DNA of 64,000 nt from Candidatus Symbiopectobacterium sp. NZEC151 (GCF_025962655.1 NZ_JAGFPE010000009.1:62001-126000); one strand, 5' to 3'; shown: positions 48,867 through 57,527, counted from the stretch's first letter. The notes: generated by a model from the sequence alone, not told the origin. Made by a program: numbers and translations.

Positions 48867-49109
48867 TTATTGAAGATCACTTGGTAAAGTAGGTATTTTG
48901 AATAACTTATGTATCCCTACATCAAACTCAACCAAATGCTCTGTTGATGTCATTATAAAATCTTTGTTGGTGCTAGATCTGATAACTTCAACTGACATAC
49001 ATGGTTTTTGATTTTGTAAATCCAAAATAAAACGAGCCATCTCCTTCACCTCTTCTTCTGAAAAACATGAAGAACCATTTACAATCTCTTCCAATCTCAA
49101 TACGTTCAT
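48867..49109 (-). CDS. small protein of unknown function
   Basis: The 80-residue acidic protein starts MNVLRLEEIVNGSSCFSEEE with AAGGATG upstream. It has no recognised motif. It lies upstream of pilV on the same strand with about 120 bases between, and may be a regulator or unrelated element cargo. Confidence 0.55.
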   Translation of the reverse strand: MNVLRLEEIVNGSSCFSEEEVKEMARFILDLQNQKPCMSVEVIRSSTNKDFIMTSTEHLVEFDVGIHKLFKIPTLPSDLQ

Positions 49110-49230
49110 AAAATGACATCCTTTTAAATAAAGTTATATGATAATTACCTGATAGGATACTGCAGTAGTATTTTATAATTTATGGGTTATCAATTTCAAA
49201 TTTATTATTCAGATTATGATTTTAAAATTT

Positions 49231-49313
49231 ACTACCGCGCCCTCTGGGGCTTGCTCAACAGCTCACCGACCTAAAAGCGAGTTTTAGGCCGGTTCACCGT
49301 TTGGACGTGAAAA
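49231..49313 (+). repeat. 83-bp structured direct repeat, copy 1
   Basis: It differs from the copy at 50405-50487 at only seven positions, five of them contiguous in the loop of a hairpin (CCGACCTAAAA, loop GCGAG, TTTTAGGCCGG). A second small hairpin TTCA...TGAA follows. It stands about 280 bases before the H-NS gene. The two copies flank the hns-lipoprotein pair. Confidence 0.85.
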
Positions 49314-49593
49314 GATGATGCCTTGTTTCATCTTATTCCCCATACCAGAGATCCAAAGCAGCCAAGAAAACCTAATGTAAGTAAGACGCCATGTAATATC
49401 CCATCGTCCGTTGTTTCTGCTAAGGAAAAGCACTGAATTGCCAAAAGTTGTAAAATTATAACAATATAGCCTCGGATTTTGTTTTTTTATTTCCCATTAT
49501 TTCCCTCCATATTTTATTGATATATAATAAAGAGTTGCTGATTGTCAAATTTTTGACTCACTAACCCACTTCTCTTTATCAGGATGGCAGGCT

Positions 49594-49995
49594 ATGAGTG
49601 AAGCTCTCAAAGTATTGAACAATATTCGCACCCTCCGTGCTCAGGCGCGTGAATTGGATCTGGAAACATTGGAAGAAATGCTGGAAAAATTGACCGCTAT
49701 TGTTGAAGACCGCCGACAGGAAGAAGTCAGCGCACAACAGCAAAATGCAGAGCGTCAGGCCAAACTTGAAGCCTTCCGTGCTCAGTTAGTGGCTGATGGC
49801 ATTGATCCGGCTGAACTGCTTGGTTCAATATCTACCAGCAAATCAGCGAAAGCCAAACGTGCTCCCCGCCCGGCTAAATACAAATACACCGATGAAAATG
49901 GTAATGAGCAAACGTGGACAGGTCAGGGTCGTACTCCTAAAGCTATCAAAGAAGCACTTGATCACGGTAAGAGCTTGGAAGATTTTGAAATCTGA
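49594..49995 (+). CDS. hns: H-NS family nucleoid protein, full length
   Basis: The 133-residue protein has the N-terminal oligomerisation domain ([20 protein letters not shown], then LEEMLEKL), the linker [11 protein letters not shown] and the C-terminal DNA-binding domain with the core [12 protein letters not shown]. It is clearly H-NS-like but distinct from a typical chromosomal copy in linker and tail, as in plasmid-borne Sfh/H-NS proteins that keep AT-rich elements silent. GGATGGCAGG precedes the ATG. It is followed by a lipoprotein gene and flanked by the 83-bp repeats. Confidence 0.93.
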   Translation: MSEALKVLNNIRTLRAQARELDLETLEEMLEKLTAIVEDRRQEEVSAQQQNAERQAKLEAFRAQLVADGIDPAELLGSISTSKSAKAKRAPRPAKYKYTDENGNEQTWTGQGRTPKAIKEALDHGKSLEDFEI

Positions 49996-50028
49996 TAAAC
50001 AATTAACTATTTAACTTAAGGATAAGAA

Positions 50029-50388
50029 ATGACAGGCAGAGCCTTACTTCTGGGAGCACTTTTTCTGGTGGGATGCACCAATTTTTCCGCAAAACAACCT
50101 TACCGAACCCAAGATGGCGAGCAACTTTTAATTAGTGCAAATATGCCAAACGGTGTTTTAAAACTATGGATAAATGAAACGCTGATTATAAATGAATCGT
50201 TCTTGAACCAAGATAAAAGTTTAGCTGGGGTCTTTAGTAATAGTTACACCAATGTCTATACAGGTACATACAAGGGCAAAAAAGTCATAGCACGATGCAA
50301 AAGAGAAACCCGTACATTATCTGCACCAGATCATGAATGTGATGTTTTTATCAATGGTGAATATGCAGCGAATCTCTTCCTGAGATAG
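50029..50388 (+). CDS. small lipoprotein of the element
   Basis: The 119-residue protein has a lipoprotein signal peptide with lipobox FLVGC (C16), AAGGA before the ATG and a beta-rich body with two further cysteines (VIARCKRE, DHECDVF). The function is unknown. It follows hns by 33 bases and may share its transcript. Plasmid- and ICE-encoded small lipoproteins of this size often act at the envelope, for example in exclusion, but nothing here shows that. Confidence 0.72.
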   Translation: MTGRALLLGALFLVGCTNFSAKQPYRTQDGEQLLISANMPNGVLKLWINETLIINESFLNQDKSLAGVFSNSYTNVYTGTYKGKKVIARCKRETRTLSAPDHECDVFINGEYAANLFLR

Positions 50389-50404
50389 TGTTGAGAATAA
50401 ATTA

Positions 50405-50487
50405 ACTACCGCGCCCTCTGGGGCTTGCTCAACAGCTCACCGACCTAAAACTTGCTTTTAGGTCGGTTCACCGTTCGGACGTGAAAA
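50405..50487 (+). repeat. 83-bp structured direct repeat, copy 2
   Basis: It starts 16 bases after the lipoprotein stop. The hairpin is perfect here: CCGACCTAAAA pairs with TTTTAGGTCGG over 11 base pairs around loop CTTGC. The TTCAC-N9-GTGAA element with an inner CGT/ACG pairing follows. Same orientation as copy 1. Confidence 0.85.
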
Positions 50488-50493
50488 ACATAA

Positions 50494-50778
50494 TTAACAT
50501 TTGGATTTATTTATAACATTTTCGATATAGACTTGACCCTGTGCTTTATACCTTTCAATATCACTCTCACGAAGATTGGGTATATTAAGTAAAAGCCCAA
50601 AGACTAATTCTTTATCTACATAACCAATATCACATCCTAAGACTTTGGCAACCTCTGCACCGAAAATAATTTTCTGTCGGGTGTTTTCTTTCTTCGTTTG
50701 CTGTTTCTTTTTAGCTTCCAAGAAATATAAGCGTTCCTGTGCTGAAGCAATTTGTTGTTTGATATCTTTTCTGGTCAT
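50494..50778 (-). CDS. TraD/MobD-like small mobilization protein
   Basis: The 94-residue protein is basic and helical, with RLYFLEAKKKQQTKKENTRQ then KIIFGAEVAKVL. This resembles the small TraD-type proteins that accompany MobA/TraA relaxases (pattern KKR-x-DTRRKII-GA). It overlaps the preceding gene by four bases (ATGA). It likely helps processing at oriT. Confidence 0.6.
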   Translation of the reverse strand: MTRKDIKQQIASAQERLYFLEAKKKQQTKKENTRQKIIFGAEVAKVLGCDIGYVDKELVFGLLLNIPNLRESDIERYKAQGQVYIENVINKSKC

Positions 50779-51032
50779 TTATATTCCCCCCAATGTTTTT
50801 TCTTGTTGGCATAAGGGACATCTGCATAATCATAACCATTACCAATTTGTTTCTTGATTGACTTAATCTTCAATTTAAATTGTTGCTTTATCTGGCGCTG
50901 TTTTGCTTGTTCCCTAATATTGATTACTATCTTTTCTGCTTCTAAATAGGCTTGTTCTGTATCGGTATAGATACCATCATCAAGAAGCCTTTTAGCTTCC
51001 CAATCGATGGCTTCATCATTATTTTTATACAT
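50775..51032 (-). CDS. small basic protein, probable mobilization accessory
   Basis: This 85-residue Lys/Gln-rich protein forms a long amphipathic helix (about 30-65: EKIVINIREQAKQRQIKQQF) and ends with YADVPYANKKKHWGEYK. GGAGGTGT precedes the ATG. It overlaps the TraD-like gene, so the two are co-translated. I do not recognise the family. Confidence 0.6.
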   Translation of the reverse strand: MYKNNDEAIDWEAKRLLDDGIYTDTEQAYLEAEKIVINIREQAKQRQIKQQFKLKIKSIKKQIGNGYDYADVPYANKKKHWGEYK

Positions 51033-51243
51033 TACACCTCCTTGTATTTGTTATATATTATCCTTTACCATACTTTTAATAATTATCAATACAATGAGAT
51101 GATTTTATTTAATGAAATAAAAAATCATAAATCCGATATTATCCTCATATCACCAAATTAATATAAATACGGTTTCATATCATTCGCCTTTTTCACATTT
51201 TACTTTATTTAACTTAACCGCTCACATGTGATAGGCTACGTGG

Positions 51244-51271
51244 GGTAAGCGCTTAGATATAAGCGCTTACC
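51244..51271. repeat. perfect 12-bp-stem hairpin
   Basis: GGTAAGCGCTTA and TAAGCGCTTACC are exact complements around the loop GATA. It sits 26 bases after the stop of the minus-strand acetyltransferase gene. There is no T-run on the needed side, so it is either a poor terminator or a protein-binding palindrome. Confidence 0.7.
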
Positions 51272-51296
51272 GTATTAAAAAATAAATAAATATATC

Positions 51297-51818
51297 TCAT
51301 GCGTCTGGTAAATTCGTATCGCCATTACCCAATGTTTTTTGCATGATAACAGTATCAACCCAACGTCCGTGTTTAAAACCAACAGACTTTAAGGTTCCCG
51401 TCATTTCAAAACCAAGAGAACGATGTAAAGAAATAGAACCACGGTTTTCACTATTACCAACAACAGCAACTAACTGACGAAATCCAGACGCTTCTGCTTG
51501 GTTGATAGCTACAGTAAGCAATGTTTTCCCGATACCCTTCCCCTGTTGTTCAGGATCGATGTAGATAGAATCTTCGAGTGTGAAACGATAGGCTGGGCGT
51601 GGTCGGTATGGCGCAAGATAACAATATCCAGCAACAATACCATCGACTAACGCAACAAGCCACGGCGTTCCAGCATCTTGGACTTTAGTAATCCGCTCTT
51701 TCATCTCTTCAATGGTAGGAGGGATCGTTTCAAACGTAGCGATACCATTCACAACGTGCCACGCATAGATTTTTTGAATATCAGGAATATGTTCAGGACT
51801 GACTGGGATAATCTGCAT
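51297..51818 (-). CDS. GNAT acetyltransferase, phosphinothricin/methionine sulfoximine type (Pat/MddA-like)
   Basis: The 173-residue protein carries ATFETIPPTIEEMKERI near 28-44, YRPRPAYRFTLEDSIYIDP and the acetyl-CoA loop QQGKGIGKTLLT, then NRGSISLHRSLGFEMTGTL. These are typical of the PAT/YncA family that acetylates phosphinothricin-like compounds or methionine analogues. It is cargo of the element, a single gene on the minus strand. Confidence 0.88.
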   Translation of the reverse strand: MQIIPVSPEHIPDIQKIYAWHVVNGIATFETIPPTIEEMKERITKVQDAGTPWLVALVDGIVAGYCYLAPYRPRPAYRFTLEDSIYIDPEQQGKGIGKTLLTVAINQAEASGFRQLVAVVGNSENRGSISLHRSLGFEMTGTLKSVGFKHGRWVDTVIMQKTLGNGDTNLPDA

Positions 51819-52035
51819 AACAGAACCTCTGATTTAATAAAACCAGAAAAGGATATCATAGGTATCTATGATTAATACTTATCAAGAAAAGAATTTTTAT
51901 TATGTCTATTGCAATAATGAACACTTGGAAAATAAAAAAAGTAAAATACTATTTTCTTATGCGTGGGAACCTCTGTGGTAGCTCAATTCGTATGGTGGGA
52001 AAATTTCACTATTTCGATATATTCGTTTTTGTCAA
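51819..52035. other. gene-free AT-rich interval after the acetyltransferase start
   Basis: This begins a 900-base gene-free stretch that runs to the relaxase start. It contains the acetyltransferase promoter region and nothing else I can name. Confidence 0.4.
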
Positions 52036-52096
52036 AAGCAGCGCTTTGTGATTGTGTACGATAATCACTACGCTGAACAGGGCTTGCCCTGTTAAT
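52036..52096 (+). repeat. hairpin repeat shared with 61660-61721, copy A
   Basis: It contains GTGATTGT...ATAATCAC and a perfect palindrome AACAGGGCTTGCCCTGTT. The order AGCAGC, CTTTGTGATTGT, AATCACTACGCT, CAGGGCTTGCC, TGTTAAT recurs 9.6 kb away beside the replication gene in the same orientation. Confidence 0.7.
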
Positions 52097-52379
52097 TTTA
52101 GATATATCCAATTATGGTTTTTAGTTAGATATTCAGCTAGCGCTCACTCACCTGAAACAGATTAGACCAGATATCTATAAATAAATACAGGTTGGAAATG
52201 AAATTCACAAACAAAGAATAAAAAATCACTCTATCTATAAAACCCCGACCTCTCCGCGTTACTTATTTTTGTTTACTAGTGCTTTTTATTTCACCTGTTA
52301 AAATTTAACCCTGATTTCCATAGTTGACCTGTGAATTGTGCAACAGGGAAAACTACCGATAAACTTACCTATTTTCTTG

Positions 52380-52521
52380 TTTTAGAGATTTCCCGCCTTA
52401 CGGCGGGATAAATTAACACTCTTTTTGTCCTTCGGACGCCATTTAAAACCCATTGCGGTAGTATCGCGGGATACTTCGCCCTTTTATCCAGATTGCGCCG
52501 CTTAATTCGGCGTTTTGTTTT
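52380..52521 (+). ncRNA. possible structured RNA ending in a terminator
   Basis: Successive hairpins are visible: CCCGCC-TTA-GGCGGG near 52393-52408, GTCC-TTC-GGAC near 52427-52438, and CGCCG-N7-CGGCG at 52496-52512 followed by TTTTGTTTT, a clear plus-strand Rho-independent terminator. No open frame ends before it, so it may terminate a small RNA or simply shield the relaxase gene. A promoter cannot be assigned. Confidence 0.4.
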
Positions 52522-52559
52522 ACAGGGATTCATATATTTCGTATTAATTAAGTAGGGAG

Positions 52560-52737
52560 GCTTTTACATTGTTTCTTTTTTTAAAAAAACAATGCCCACT
52601 TATACACTCACTTCGTGAGCGTGTGGGGTCTACCGACGGTTGCCTGCCGCAGGCTAAAAGAAAGGTCAACGTCAACACAAAAGTTTTTCTTGCGAAAAAC
52701 TAACAGCAGCATAGTTATATTTGAGGTTATTTATTAT
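52560..52737 (+). other. candidate oriT region upstream of the relaxase gene
   Basis: The stretch contains nested inverted repeats, CTCAC-TTC-GTGAG near 52605-52617 and GCCTGC-CGCAGGC near 52640-52652, directly upstream of a MobA/MobL relaxase start. MobQ-type oriT sites usually lie next to the relaxase gene and contain such repeats. I cannot match a known nic sequence, so the nick site is not assigned. Confidence 0.35.
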
Positions 52738-54138
52738 ATGGCGATTTTTCATCTGGAGTTTAAAATTGTGAAACGTTCTGAAGGTATGTCTTCCTGTAGG
52801 AAAGCTGCCTACCATGCGCGTTGCAGAATAACAGATGATCGTACAGGTAATACATATGATTTCAGCCACAGAACAGATTTATTCCATCATCAGATATTAG
52901 CCCCTGTTTCAGCACCTGCTCATATTGTTGAAAGCTCAACAGCACTATGGAATGAAGTTGAGAGAGTTGAGCGTCAGAAAGATGGTCAAACAGCCCGTTA
53001 TTTTGATGTAGCTATTCCCTGTGAACTGAGCAATCAAGACAAGATAAAACTGGTTGTTGAATACTGCCAAAAAATTTTCGTTGATAAGGGGATGATTGCT
53101 GATATCGCTTTTCACGATCTTGACAGTAATAATCCTCATGCTCATGTGATGTTGACATTAAAACCGATCACCGCTGATGGCTTCGGTAAAAAAGAAAGAA
53201 GCTGGAATGATAAGAAAAACGTTAACCTTTGGCGCGAATCATGGTCAGTGATTGCCAATCGCTATCTGGCTGCTGCTGGTAGCAATGAGCGTATTGATCA
53301 TCGTTCTATTGATGCTCAACACAGTGAAGCACTCGAAAATGCCACTATTACATTGGATGTTGAAGAAAAAGCATTATGGCTTGCCAAGGCAACATTGACC
53401 AGCCGTCCACCAATGCAGCGTGTTCATCGTGCCAAATGGAGCAGTAAGCACGTTCAGGAGAATCGTGCTGCTGAACAGGCTGTTCGTGATGAGATGAAAC
53501 AAGAAGCTCAGGCCACATACAACACCTTCAAAGATTTAGATCTGCAGATCGTTGTTGACCTTAGAAGCTTCACCGTATCAGAAATGCCTGAGCCTGTTGA
53601 AATCGTATTGCCTGAAACAGGTTCGCAGTCGTCATCATCCGAAGAGCAACAGCCTGTTCTGGTTGCACCTGCACCTCATACACGCACTAAATTGAAAACC
53701 CCATCCTTCCCAACTGCCAGTACGATTAAACGCGCTCCCGTTAAAAGTAATAGGAAGCAGGTTAAACCTCGTCAGGATGGTTTGTTCAAGCGTTTCACCC
53801 TACTGGTGGTTGAATATATAAGGGAGAAATTTGTCTGGGCCAAGAAGAAGCCTGCTATTCCTGATGTTGAGCACGATAAACGTATTGCCGAAAACTATGT
53901 CTTTGATGAGGTGCAGGGGATCTATGTTCCACGCGCTGAACATGAAAGACGCACAAGGTTCAACAGTGATGATTACAAGCCAACCAAGGAAGAGATCGCA
54001 CGTTTTCCGAGTCGTCCCACACAGAAGCAGCCAGAAACAGATAACAGTATGGATCTCACTTCAATTATCTCATCGAAGCAGATTAGAAAAGGTCCTTTCC
54101 CCACACTGCGCCCACCCGGTTATCGCGATAGAGAGTGA
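52738..54138 (+). CDS. mobA: MobA/MobL-family relaxase (MobQ type)
   Basis: With the ATG at 52738 the protein has 466 residues and begins MAIFHLEFKIVKRSEGMSSC. Motif I has Y25 in CRKAAYHARC, and motif III is HDLDSNNPHAHVM with H134 and H136, the metal-binding histidines. The N-terminal ~230 residues are the relaxase domain. The C-terminal half is a proline-rich linker without a recognisable primase or helicase. It nicks the element at oriT and pilots the strand through a helper conjugation channel. An upstream start at 52615 would add 41 atypical residues. Confidence 0.88.
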   Translation: MAIFHLEFKIVKRSEGMSSCRKAAYHARCRITDDRTGNTYDFSHRTDLFHHQILAPVSAPAHIVESSTALWNEVERVERQKDGQTARYFDVAIPCELSNQDKIKLVVEYCQKIFVDKGMIADIAFHDLDSNNPHAHVMLTLKPITADGFGKKERSWNDKKNVNLWRESWSVIANRYLAAAGSNERIDHRSIDAQHSEALENATITLDVEEKALWLAKATLTSRPPMQRVHRAKWSSKHVQENRAAEQAVRDEMKQEAQATYNTFKDLDLQIVVDLRSFTVSEMPEPVEIVLPETGSQSSSSEEQQPVLVAPAPHTRTKLKTPSFPTASTIKRAPVKSNRKQVKPRQDGLFKRFTLLVVEYIREKFVWAKKKPAIPDVEHDKRIAENYVFDEVQGIYVPRAEHERRTRFNSDDYKPTKEEIARFPSRPTQKQPETDNSMDLTSIISSKQIRKGPFPTLRPPGYRDRE

Positions 54139-54225
54139 TCAGTAAACAGAACACTTATTGTCCAGTAGACTTGACGGATTATCTAAAATATTAGATAATC
54201 CACTCATCGTTATCAGGAGGTGTAT

Positions 54226-54543
54226 ATGGCCTTAAAATTCTACGAAAGTCCGTTCCATGTGACACATGATGCTGAAACTGCCAGCAAAATGGCAATGAAA
54301 ATGGATTTATCGATCATGATCATCAATTTGATCAAAGAGAAAGGCTGGACGCAAAAAGAAGCGGCTGAAAAACTCGGCATCAACCAATCCCGTGTTTCAG
54401 AACTGAAAAATGCCAAAATTGAGCTTTTCACTATTGATGCCATGTTCGACATGTTAGATGCTCTCGGTTTCAGAGCTAAAATGTCAATGACAAGTCTGCA
54501 TCAGGCATCAATCGCAATTACAGAAACCGAAGCAGCCGCTTAA
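54226..54543 (+). CDS. XRE-family helix-turn-helix protein (HigA-like antitoxin candidate)
   Basis: The ATG at 54226 is preceded five bases upstream by AGGAGG, the best ribosome binding site in the region. The 105-residue protein has the helix-turn-helix GWTQKEAAEKLGINQSRVSEL near 42-62 followed by MFDMLDALGFRAKMS, as in HigA/Gp49-associated antitoxins. Its 3' end overlaps by four bases the 3' end of a RelE-like gene on the opposite strand, a convergent rather than the usual tandem layout. Confidence 0.82.
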   Translation: MALKFYESPFHVTHDAETASKMAMKMDLSIMIINLIKEKGWTQKEAAEKLGINQSRVSELKNAKIELFTIDAMFDMLDALGFRAKMSMTSLHQASIAITETEAAA

Positions 54544-54893
54544 CGTTTTTTACAGCGTTCAGCCTCTCTGACATCAGCCATAAGTTCCTTGAGTCGTTTT
54601 TCAGCTACGTCTTTAGCTTTACGATCAACACCGTTGGTAGTTTTTTTAAAGGAATGTAAAACTACCACGGTATCAAGATACTTTGCGACGTAGGTGCATC
54701 GATATGCCGGGCTACCATTTATTTTCAGCTCGATAACGCCTATACCAACGCTATCAAGAAAATCAATCGGCAATTCAGGATCTTGCCCAAATTGAATACG
54801 GCGTAGGTCTTTTCCAAACTCATCTTGCACATCAGCAGGAAGTGCTTTGTATTCCCTTTCAGCGGCATCGTTAACAAATGCGAAATTTTTCAA
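54540..54893 (-). CDS. RelE/HigB-like toxin candidate (Gp49 type)
   Basis: This 117-residue protein reads KNFAFVNDAAEREYKALPAD, DLRRIQFGQDPELPIDFL, IELKINGSPAYRCTYVAKYL and VVLHSFKKTTNGV. This is the pattern of RelE-superfamily phage Gp49-like/HigB toxins (E-L-R-x-x-YR then vvLh-F-KKt). It probably cleaves ribosome-bound mRNA and would be neutralised by the convergent XRE protein. Confidence 0.8.
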   Translation of the reverse strand: MKNFAFVNDAAEREYKALPADVQDEFGKDLRRIQFGQDPELPIDFLDSVGIGVIELKINGSPAYRCTYVAKYLDTVVVLHSFKKTTNGVDRKAKDVAEKRLKELMADVREAERCKKR

Positions 54894-55064
54894 GAAAACT
54901 CCTTGTAATAATTTGTCCCAAGCACCTGTCTTATTCTTTACTATAGCTAATTGAAAAACAAGAAGAACTCGGTATGAATAAACAGCCGAGAGCTGATAGC
55001 AGTCAGGATCTCACCCAACAATGTCACTCACAGTGTTTAGGAAGAACAACGTCCAATATTGAAA

Positions 55065-55721
55065 TTAATGATTTTCTTCTCTTTTTTTAAGGGCATCCCG
55101 ATAACGCTGCTGTTCAACGATACTCAGATTTGGATCAGACAGAACACTTGCGCCCTTCACAGCAATATCGTAGTCAATTTGAGATTGTGTTTCATATTCT
55201 TTGATCGGTTTAAAATAATCGGATTGCGGTGCAGATGACGATGCAGAATAACCAGAATATGTTTTACTTCCACCACAACCGAGATAAGCCAGCAGACTGG
55301 CAAACAAGAAGAAAAATGTCCATGCGGCGTTGTATCCGTTAATCGTATATCCACTTCCATTAACATGTGAAAACACGCCGTGAAATCTAATAGCGTAGAC
55401 AATCAGGAATGATGACAGAATAACAGCCCGACTTGTCCCGATGGTTAAATGCTTACGTATGAATTTTACCGTTGGCACCAGCATGAGCACAAATAGCCCA
55501 ATAGCGGCAAAAACCAGCCATACAGGAAACAGTCCGTATTTTTGTGTTGTATTCTGCGATACCGTCACCAGCGACAGCACCAAGAAAGTGTTAAGCAGGT
55601 AAAGCCTGACAGCCATCGATACCTTCACCTGTTTTTGTGTATTCCCGAGAAACAGCACAGGTGCCAGTGATGGTATGTTAATCAGCAGACCGATGAAAAG
55701 CACCCCATAGATAGAGTTCAT
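55065..55721 (-). CDS. inner-membrane protein of unknown function
   Basis: The 218-residue protein has four or five membrane segments in the first 150 residues (GVLFIGLLINIPSLAPVLFL, LYLLNTFLVLSLVTVS, FPVWLVFAAIGLFVLMLVP, AWTFFFLFASLLAYLG). A soluble tail of about 65 residues begins CGGSKTYSGYS and ends in a charged helix. I do not recognise the family. It is followed upstream by a lipoprotein gene on the same strand 15 bases away, suggesting a two-gene envelope unit. Confidence 0.65.
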   Translation of the reverse strand: MNSIYGVLFIGLLINIPSLAPVLFLGNTQKQVKVSMAVRLYLLNTFLVLSLVTVSQNTTQKYGLFPVWLVFAAIGLFVLMLVPTVKFIRKHLTIGTSRAVILSSFLIVYAIRFHGVFSHVNGSGYTINGYNAAWTFFFLFASLLAYLGCGGSKTYSGYSASSSAPQSDYFKPIKEYETQSQIDYDIAVKGASVLSDPNLSIVEQQRYRDALKKREENH

Positions 55722-55736
55722 AGCATTTTCCTGTAA

Positions 55737-56291
55737 TTATCGAGCGGCCCAGCCGTTATTGGTCTTCACCAGAACAATTTTGGCTTCTTCCGGTTCAGCC
55801 ATTCCTTTAACGCCAGAGAACGCATTTTTATCAACCCAACCCGGAACGCCATCGAGCTTCCACGTATAGGTCACTTGCGTGATTTTAGCGCCAGCGCCTT
55901 CACTCGGTTCAGTCCAGCTTGTGATCTCAGCTACAACACGATGACCGACGCAGGCACCTTCCTCACGGTTCCAAAACTCAACCTCTTGGCCTTTGTCTGT
56001 TACTTCCAGAACATCAACACTGCTAAAGCCATTCGCCTGTTGTGAAACAGTGAGAAGCCCCAGCTCAACAAGCCCTCTTAGAATTTCATCGCTAACATTG
56101 TATCCAGCAGAACGGTAGCCATGATTAACCTTTACTGGAAAACCTTTGTTGAACGCAAAGTCATTGTTCTGCAGTGAGTAGCAAACCTTTGATTTTGAAA
56201 TTTTCGCGTTAATCGCCTTCTCAAAATCGCCTTTCTCACCACATCCCGCCAGAACAAGAGCTGTGCAAGTAACGAATAAAATTTTCTTCAT
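55737..56291 (-). CDS. lipoprotein of unknown function
   Basis: From the ATG at 56291 the protein has 184 residues and a lipoprotein signal, MKKILFVTCTALVLAGCGEK (C17). The body contains two more cysteines and KVCYSLQNNDFAFNKGFPVK, VKTNNGWAAR at the end. An upstream frame to 56423 would bury the signal peptide and is rejected. The next gene, 15 bases downstream, is the membrane protein ending at 55065. The function is unknown. Confidence 0.7.
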   Translation of the reverse strand: MKKILFVTCTALVLAGCGEKGDFEKAINAKISKSKVCYSLQNNDFAFNKGFPVKVNHGYRSAGYNVSDEILRGLVELGLLTVSQQANGFSSVDVLEVTDKGQEVEFWNREEGACVGHRVVAEITSWTEPSEGAGAKITQVTYTWKLDGVPGWVDKNAFSGVKGMAEPEEAKIVLVKTNNGWAAR

Positions 56292-56927
56292 CTTCCTATC
56301 CATCCTGATAATCACCAATGCTGTTATGTAGAGGTAGTCTGCTGCACACCTGTAGTCGTTAAAGCTTGTTCTTACTGGCATAACGCAGCAAAACCACCTG
56401 ATTAACCAATTGATAGGATTCAATTATTTTTGTGGGCCGTCATATCGTTTGTAACGATCAAAATCAAAATAATGATAGATATTAACTATCATATTTTATT
56501 ATTCGATCGATTAAATCAATTAACACACCGATCGAAAGAGCGTTATTAATCGTTAATATCTATCAATATCAATTTATCGATCTACCATACCGATCATTTT
56601 CTTGCTAGATGAATCGTTACTGGATAAAGTGAACAGAAGGCTCACTGGAGCGTTTATTCGCTGGTTTGTAGGGATAGAACGTCAAACCCTACGACCAACA
56701 GCCAGCACTGCCCTATGGCCCTTTCTTGACCTTTATTAATGCAACATCAGGGAAAACAACAGTGAAGGATACCGCTAGCTGATTAGATAAAAAGACTCAC
56801 AGGCTTATGATAAGCGGCTTTATTCACCACTAATTAACATGACCTATTTCAATGGACAGCAGCAACACAACGCTGGTCCCGGTCTCTTTACGCCTATTTT
56901 TACGTTTACTGTTTATATGGAGTTAAC
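56292..56927. other. gene-free interval with AT-rich repeat cluster
   Basis: Within 56440-56610, GATAGATATTAAC (56474-56486) is the exact reverse complement of GTTAATATCTATC (56552-56564), and five CGATC-type words lie in or next to the loop (near 56454, 56504, 56531, 56576 and 56591). The rest, to 56927, shows only the promoter side of the next lipoprotein gene. The cluster resembles a centromere-like or operator array of a plasmid; no par gene is adjacent. Confidence 0.5.
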
Positions 56928-57305
56928 ATGAAAAAACTGTTTATCGCTGCGTTGGTGATCCTGCCCCTTACCGCTTGCACCACCTATGGCAACAAATCCC
57001 TTAACGATGAATCGCAACAAACCGTAAAAACCAAGATCGTTAAAGGGAAAACTACCCAGCAAGATGTTATTAACGCATTCGGGGAACCACAAACACGAGC
57101 CACCAATGATGGACAGGAAATGTGGTCCTACTCCAGCATGTCAGGCGAGAGCCAGATCTCGAACTACATTCCCGGTCTGGCCCTGCTGAAGAACAGCAAC
57201 ACCGCTCACATGAACTCCCTTGAGATCTGGTTCAAGGGAAATGTTGTTGACCGATATAATTTCAGCCAGACGGCGAGTAAGGTTTCGAAGGGATTGTTGG
57301 ATTAG
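56928..57305 (+). CDS. BamE/SmpA-like small lipoprotein
   Basis: The 125-residue protein has a lipoprotein signal (MKKLFIAALVILPLTAC, C17). It then has KGKTTQQDVINAFGEPQTRATNDGQEMWSYSS, the G-x-T-x-x-D-V-x-x-x-F-G-x-P pattern of the SmpA/OmlA fold. Homologues of this size are common on plasmids and integrative elements. Its role there is not known. TGGAG precedes the ATG. Confidence 0.75.
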   Translation: MKKLFIAALVILPLTACTTYGNKSLNDESQQTVKTKIVKGKTTQQDVINAFGEPQTRATNDGQEMWSYSSMSGESQISNYIPGLALLKNSNTAHMNSLEIWFKGNVVDRYNFSQTASKVSKGLLD

Positions 57306-57527
57306 TTGATAAAAGCAACATCATTGATGGGTCTGTTTTATGCATCAGACCCAATTTACTCAAACATTCCATAAACAAGCAAAGACAGTTAGTTTCCACA
57401 AGTTATAATTATCACGATCACAATATTTACTTCCTCAAATTAAATACTCTTGCAAGAAAAATTAATAAGATCAATAATAATTGAAAATTGTCCTTAACTA
57501 TAAGCATGAGCCATAAAAGGTTTTCAT

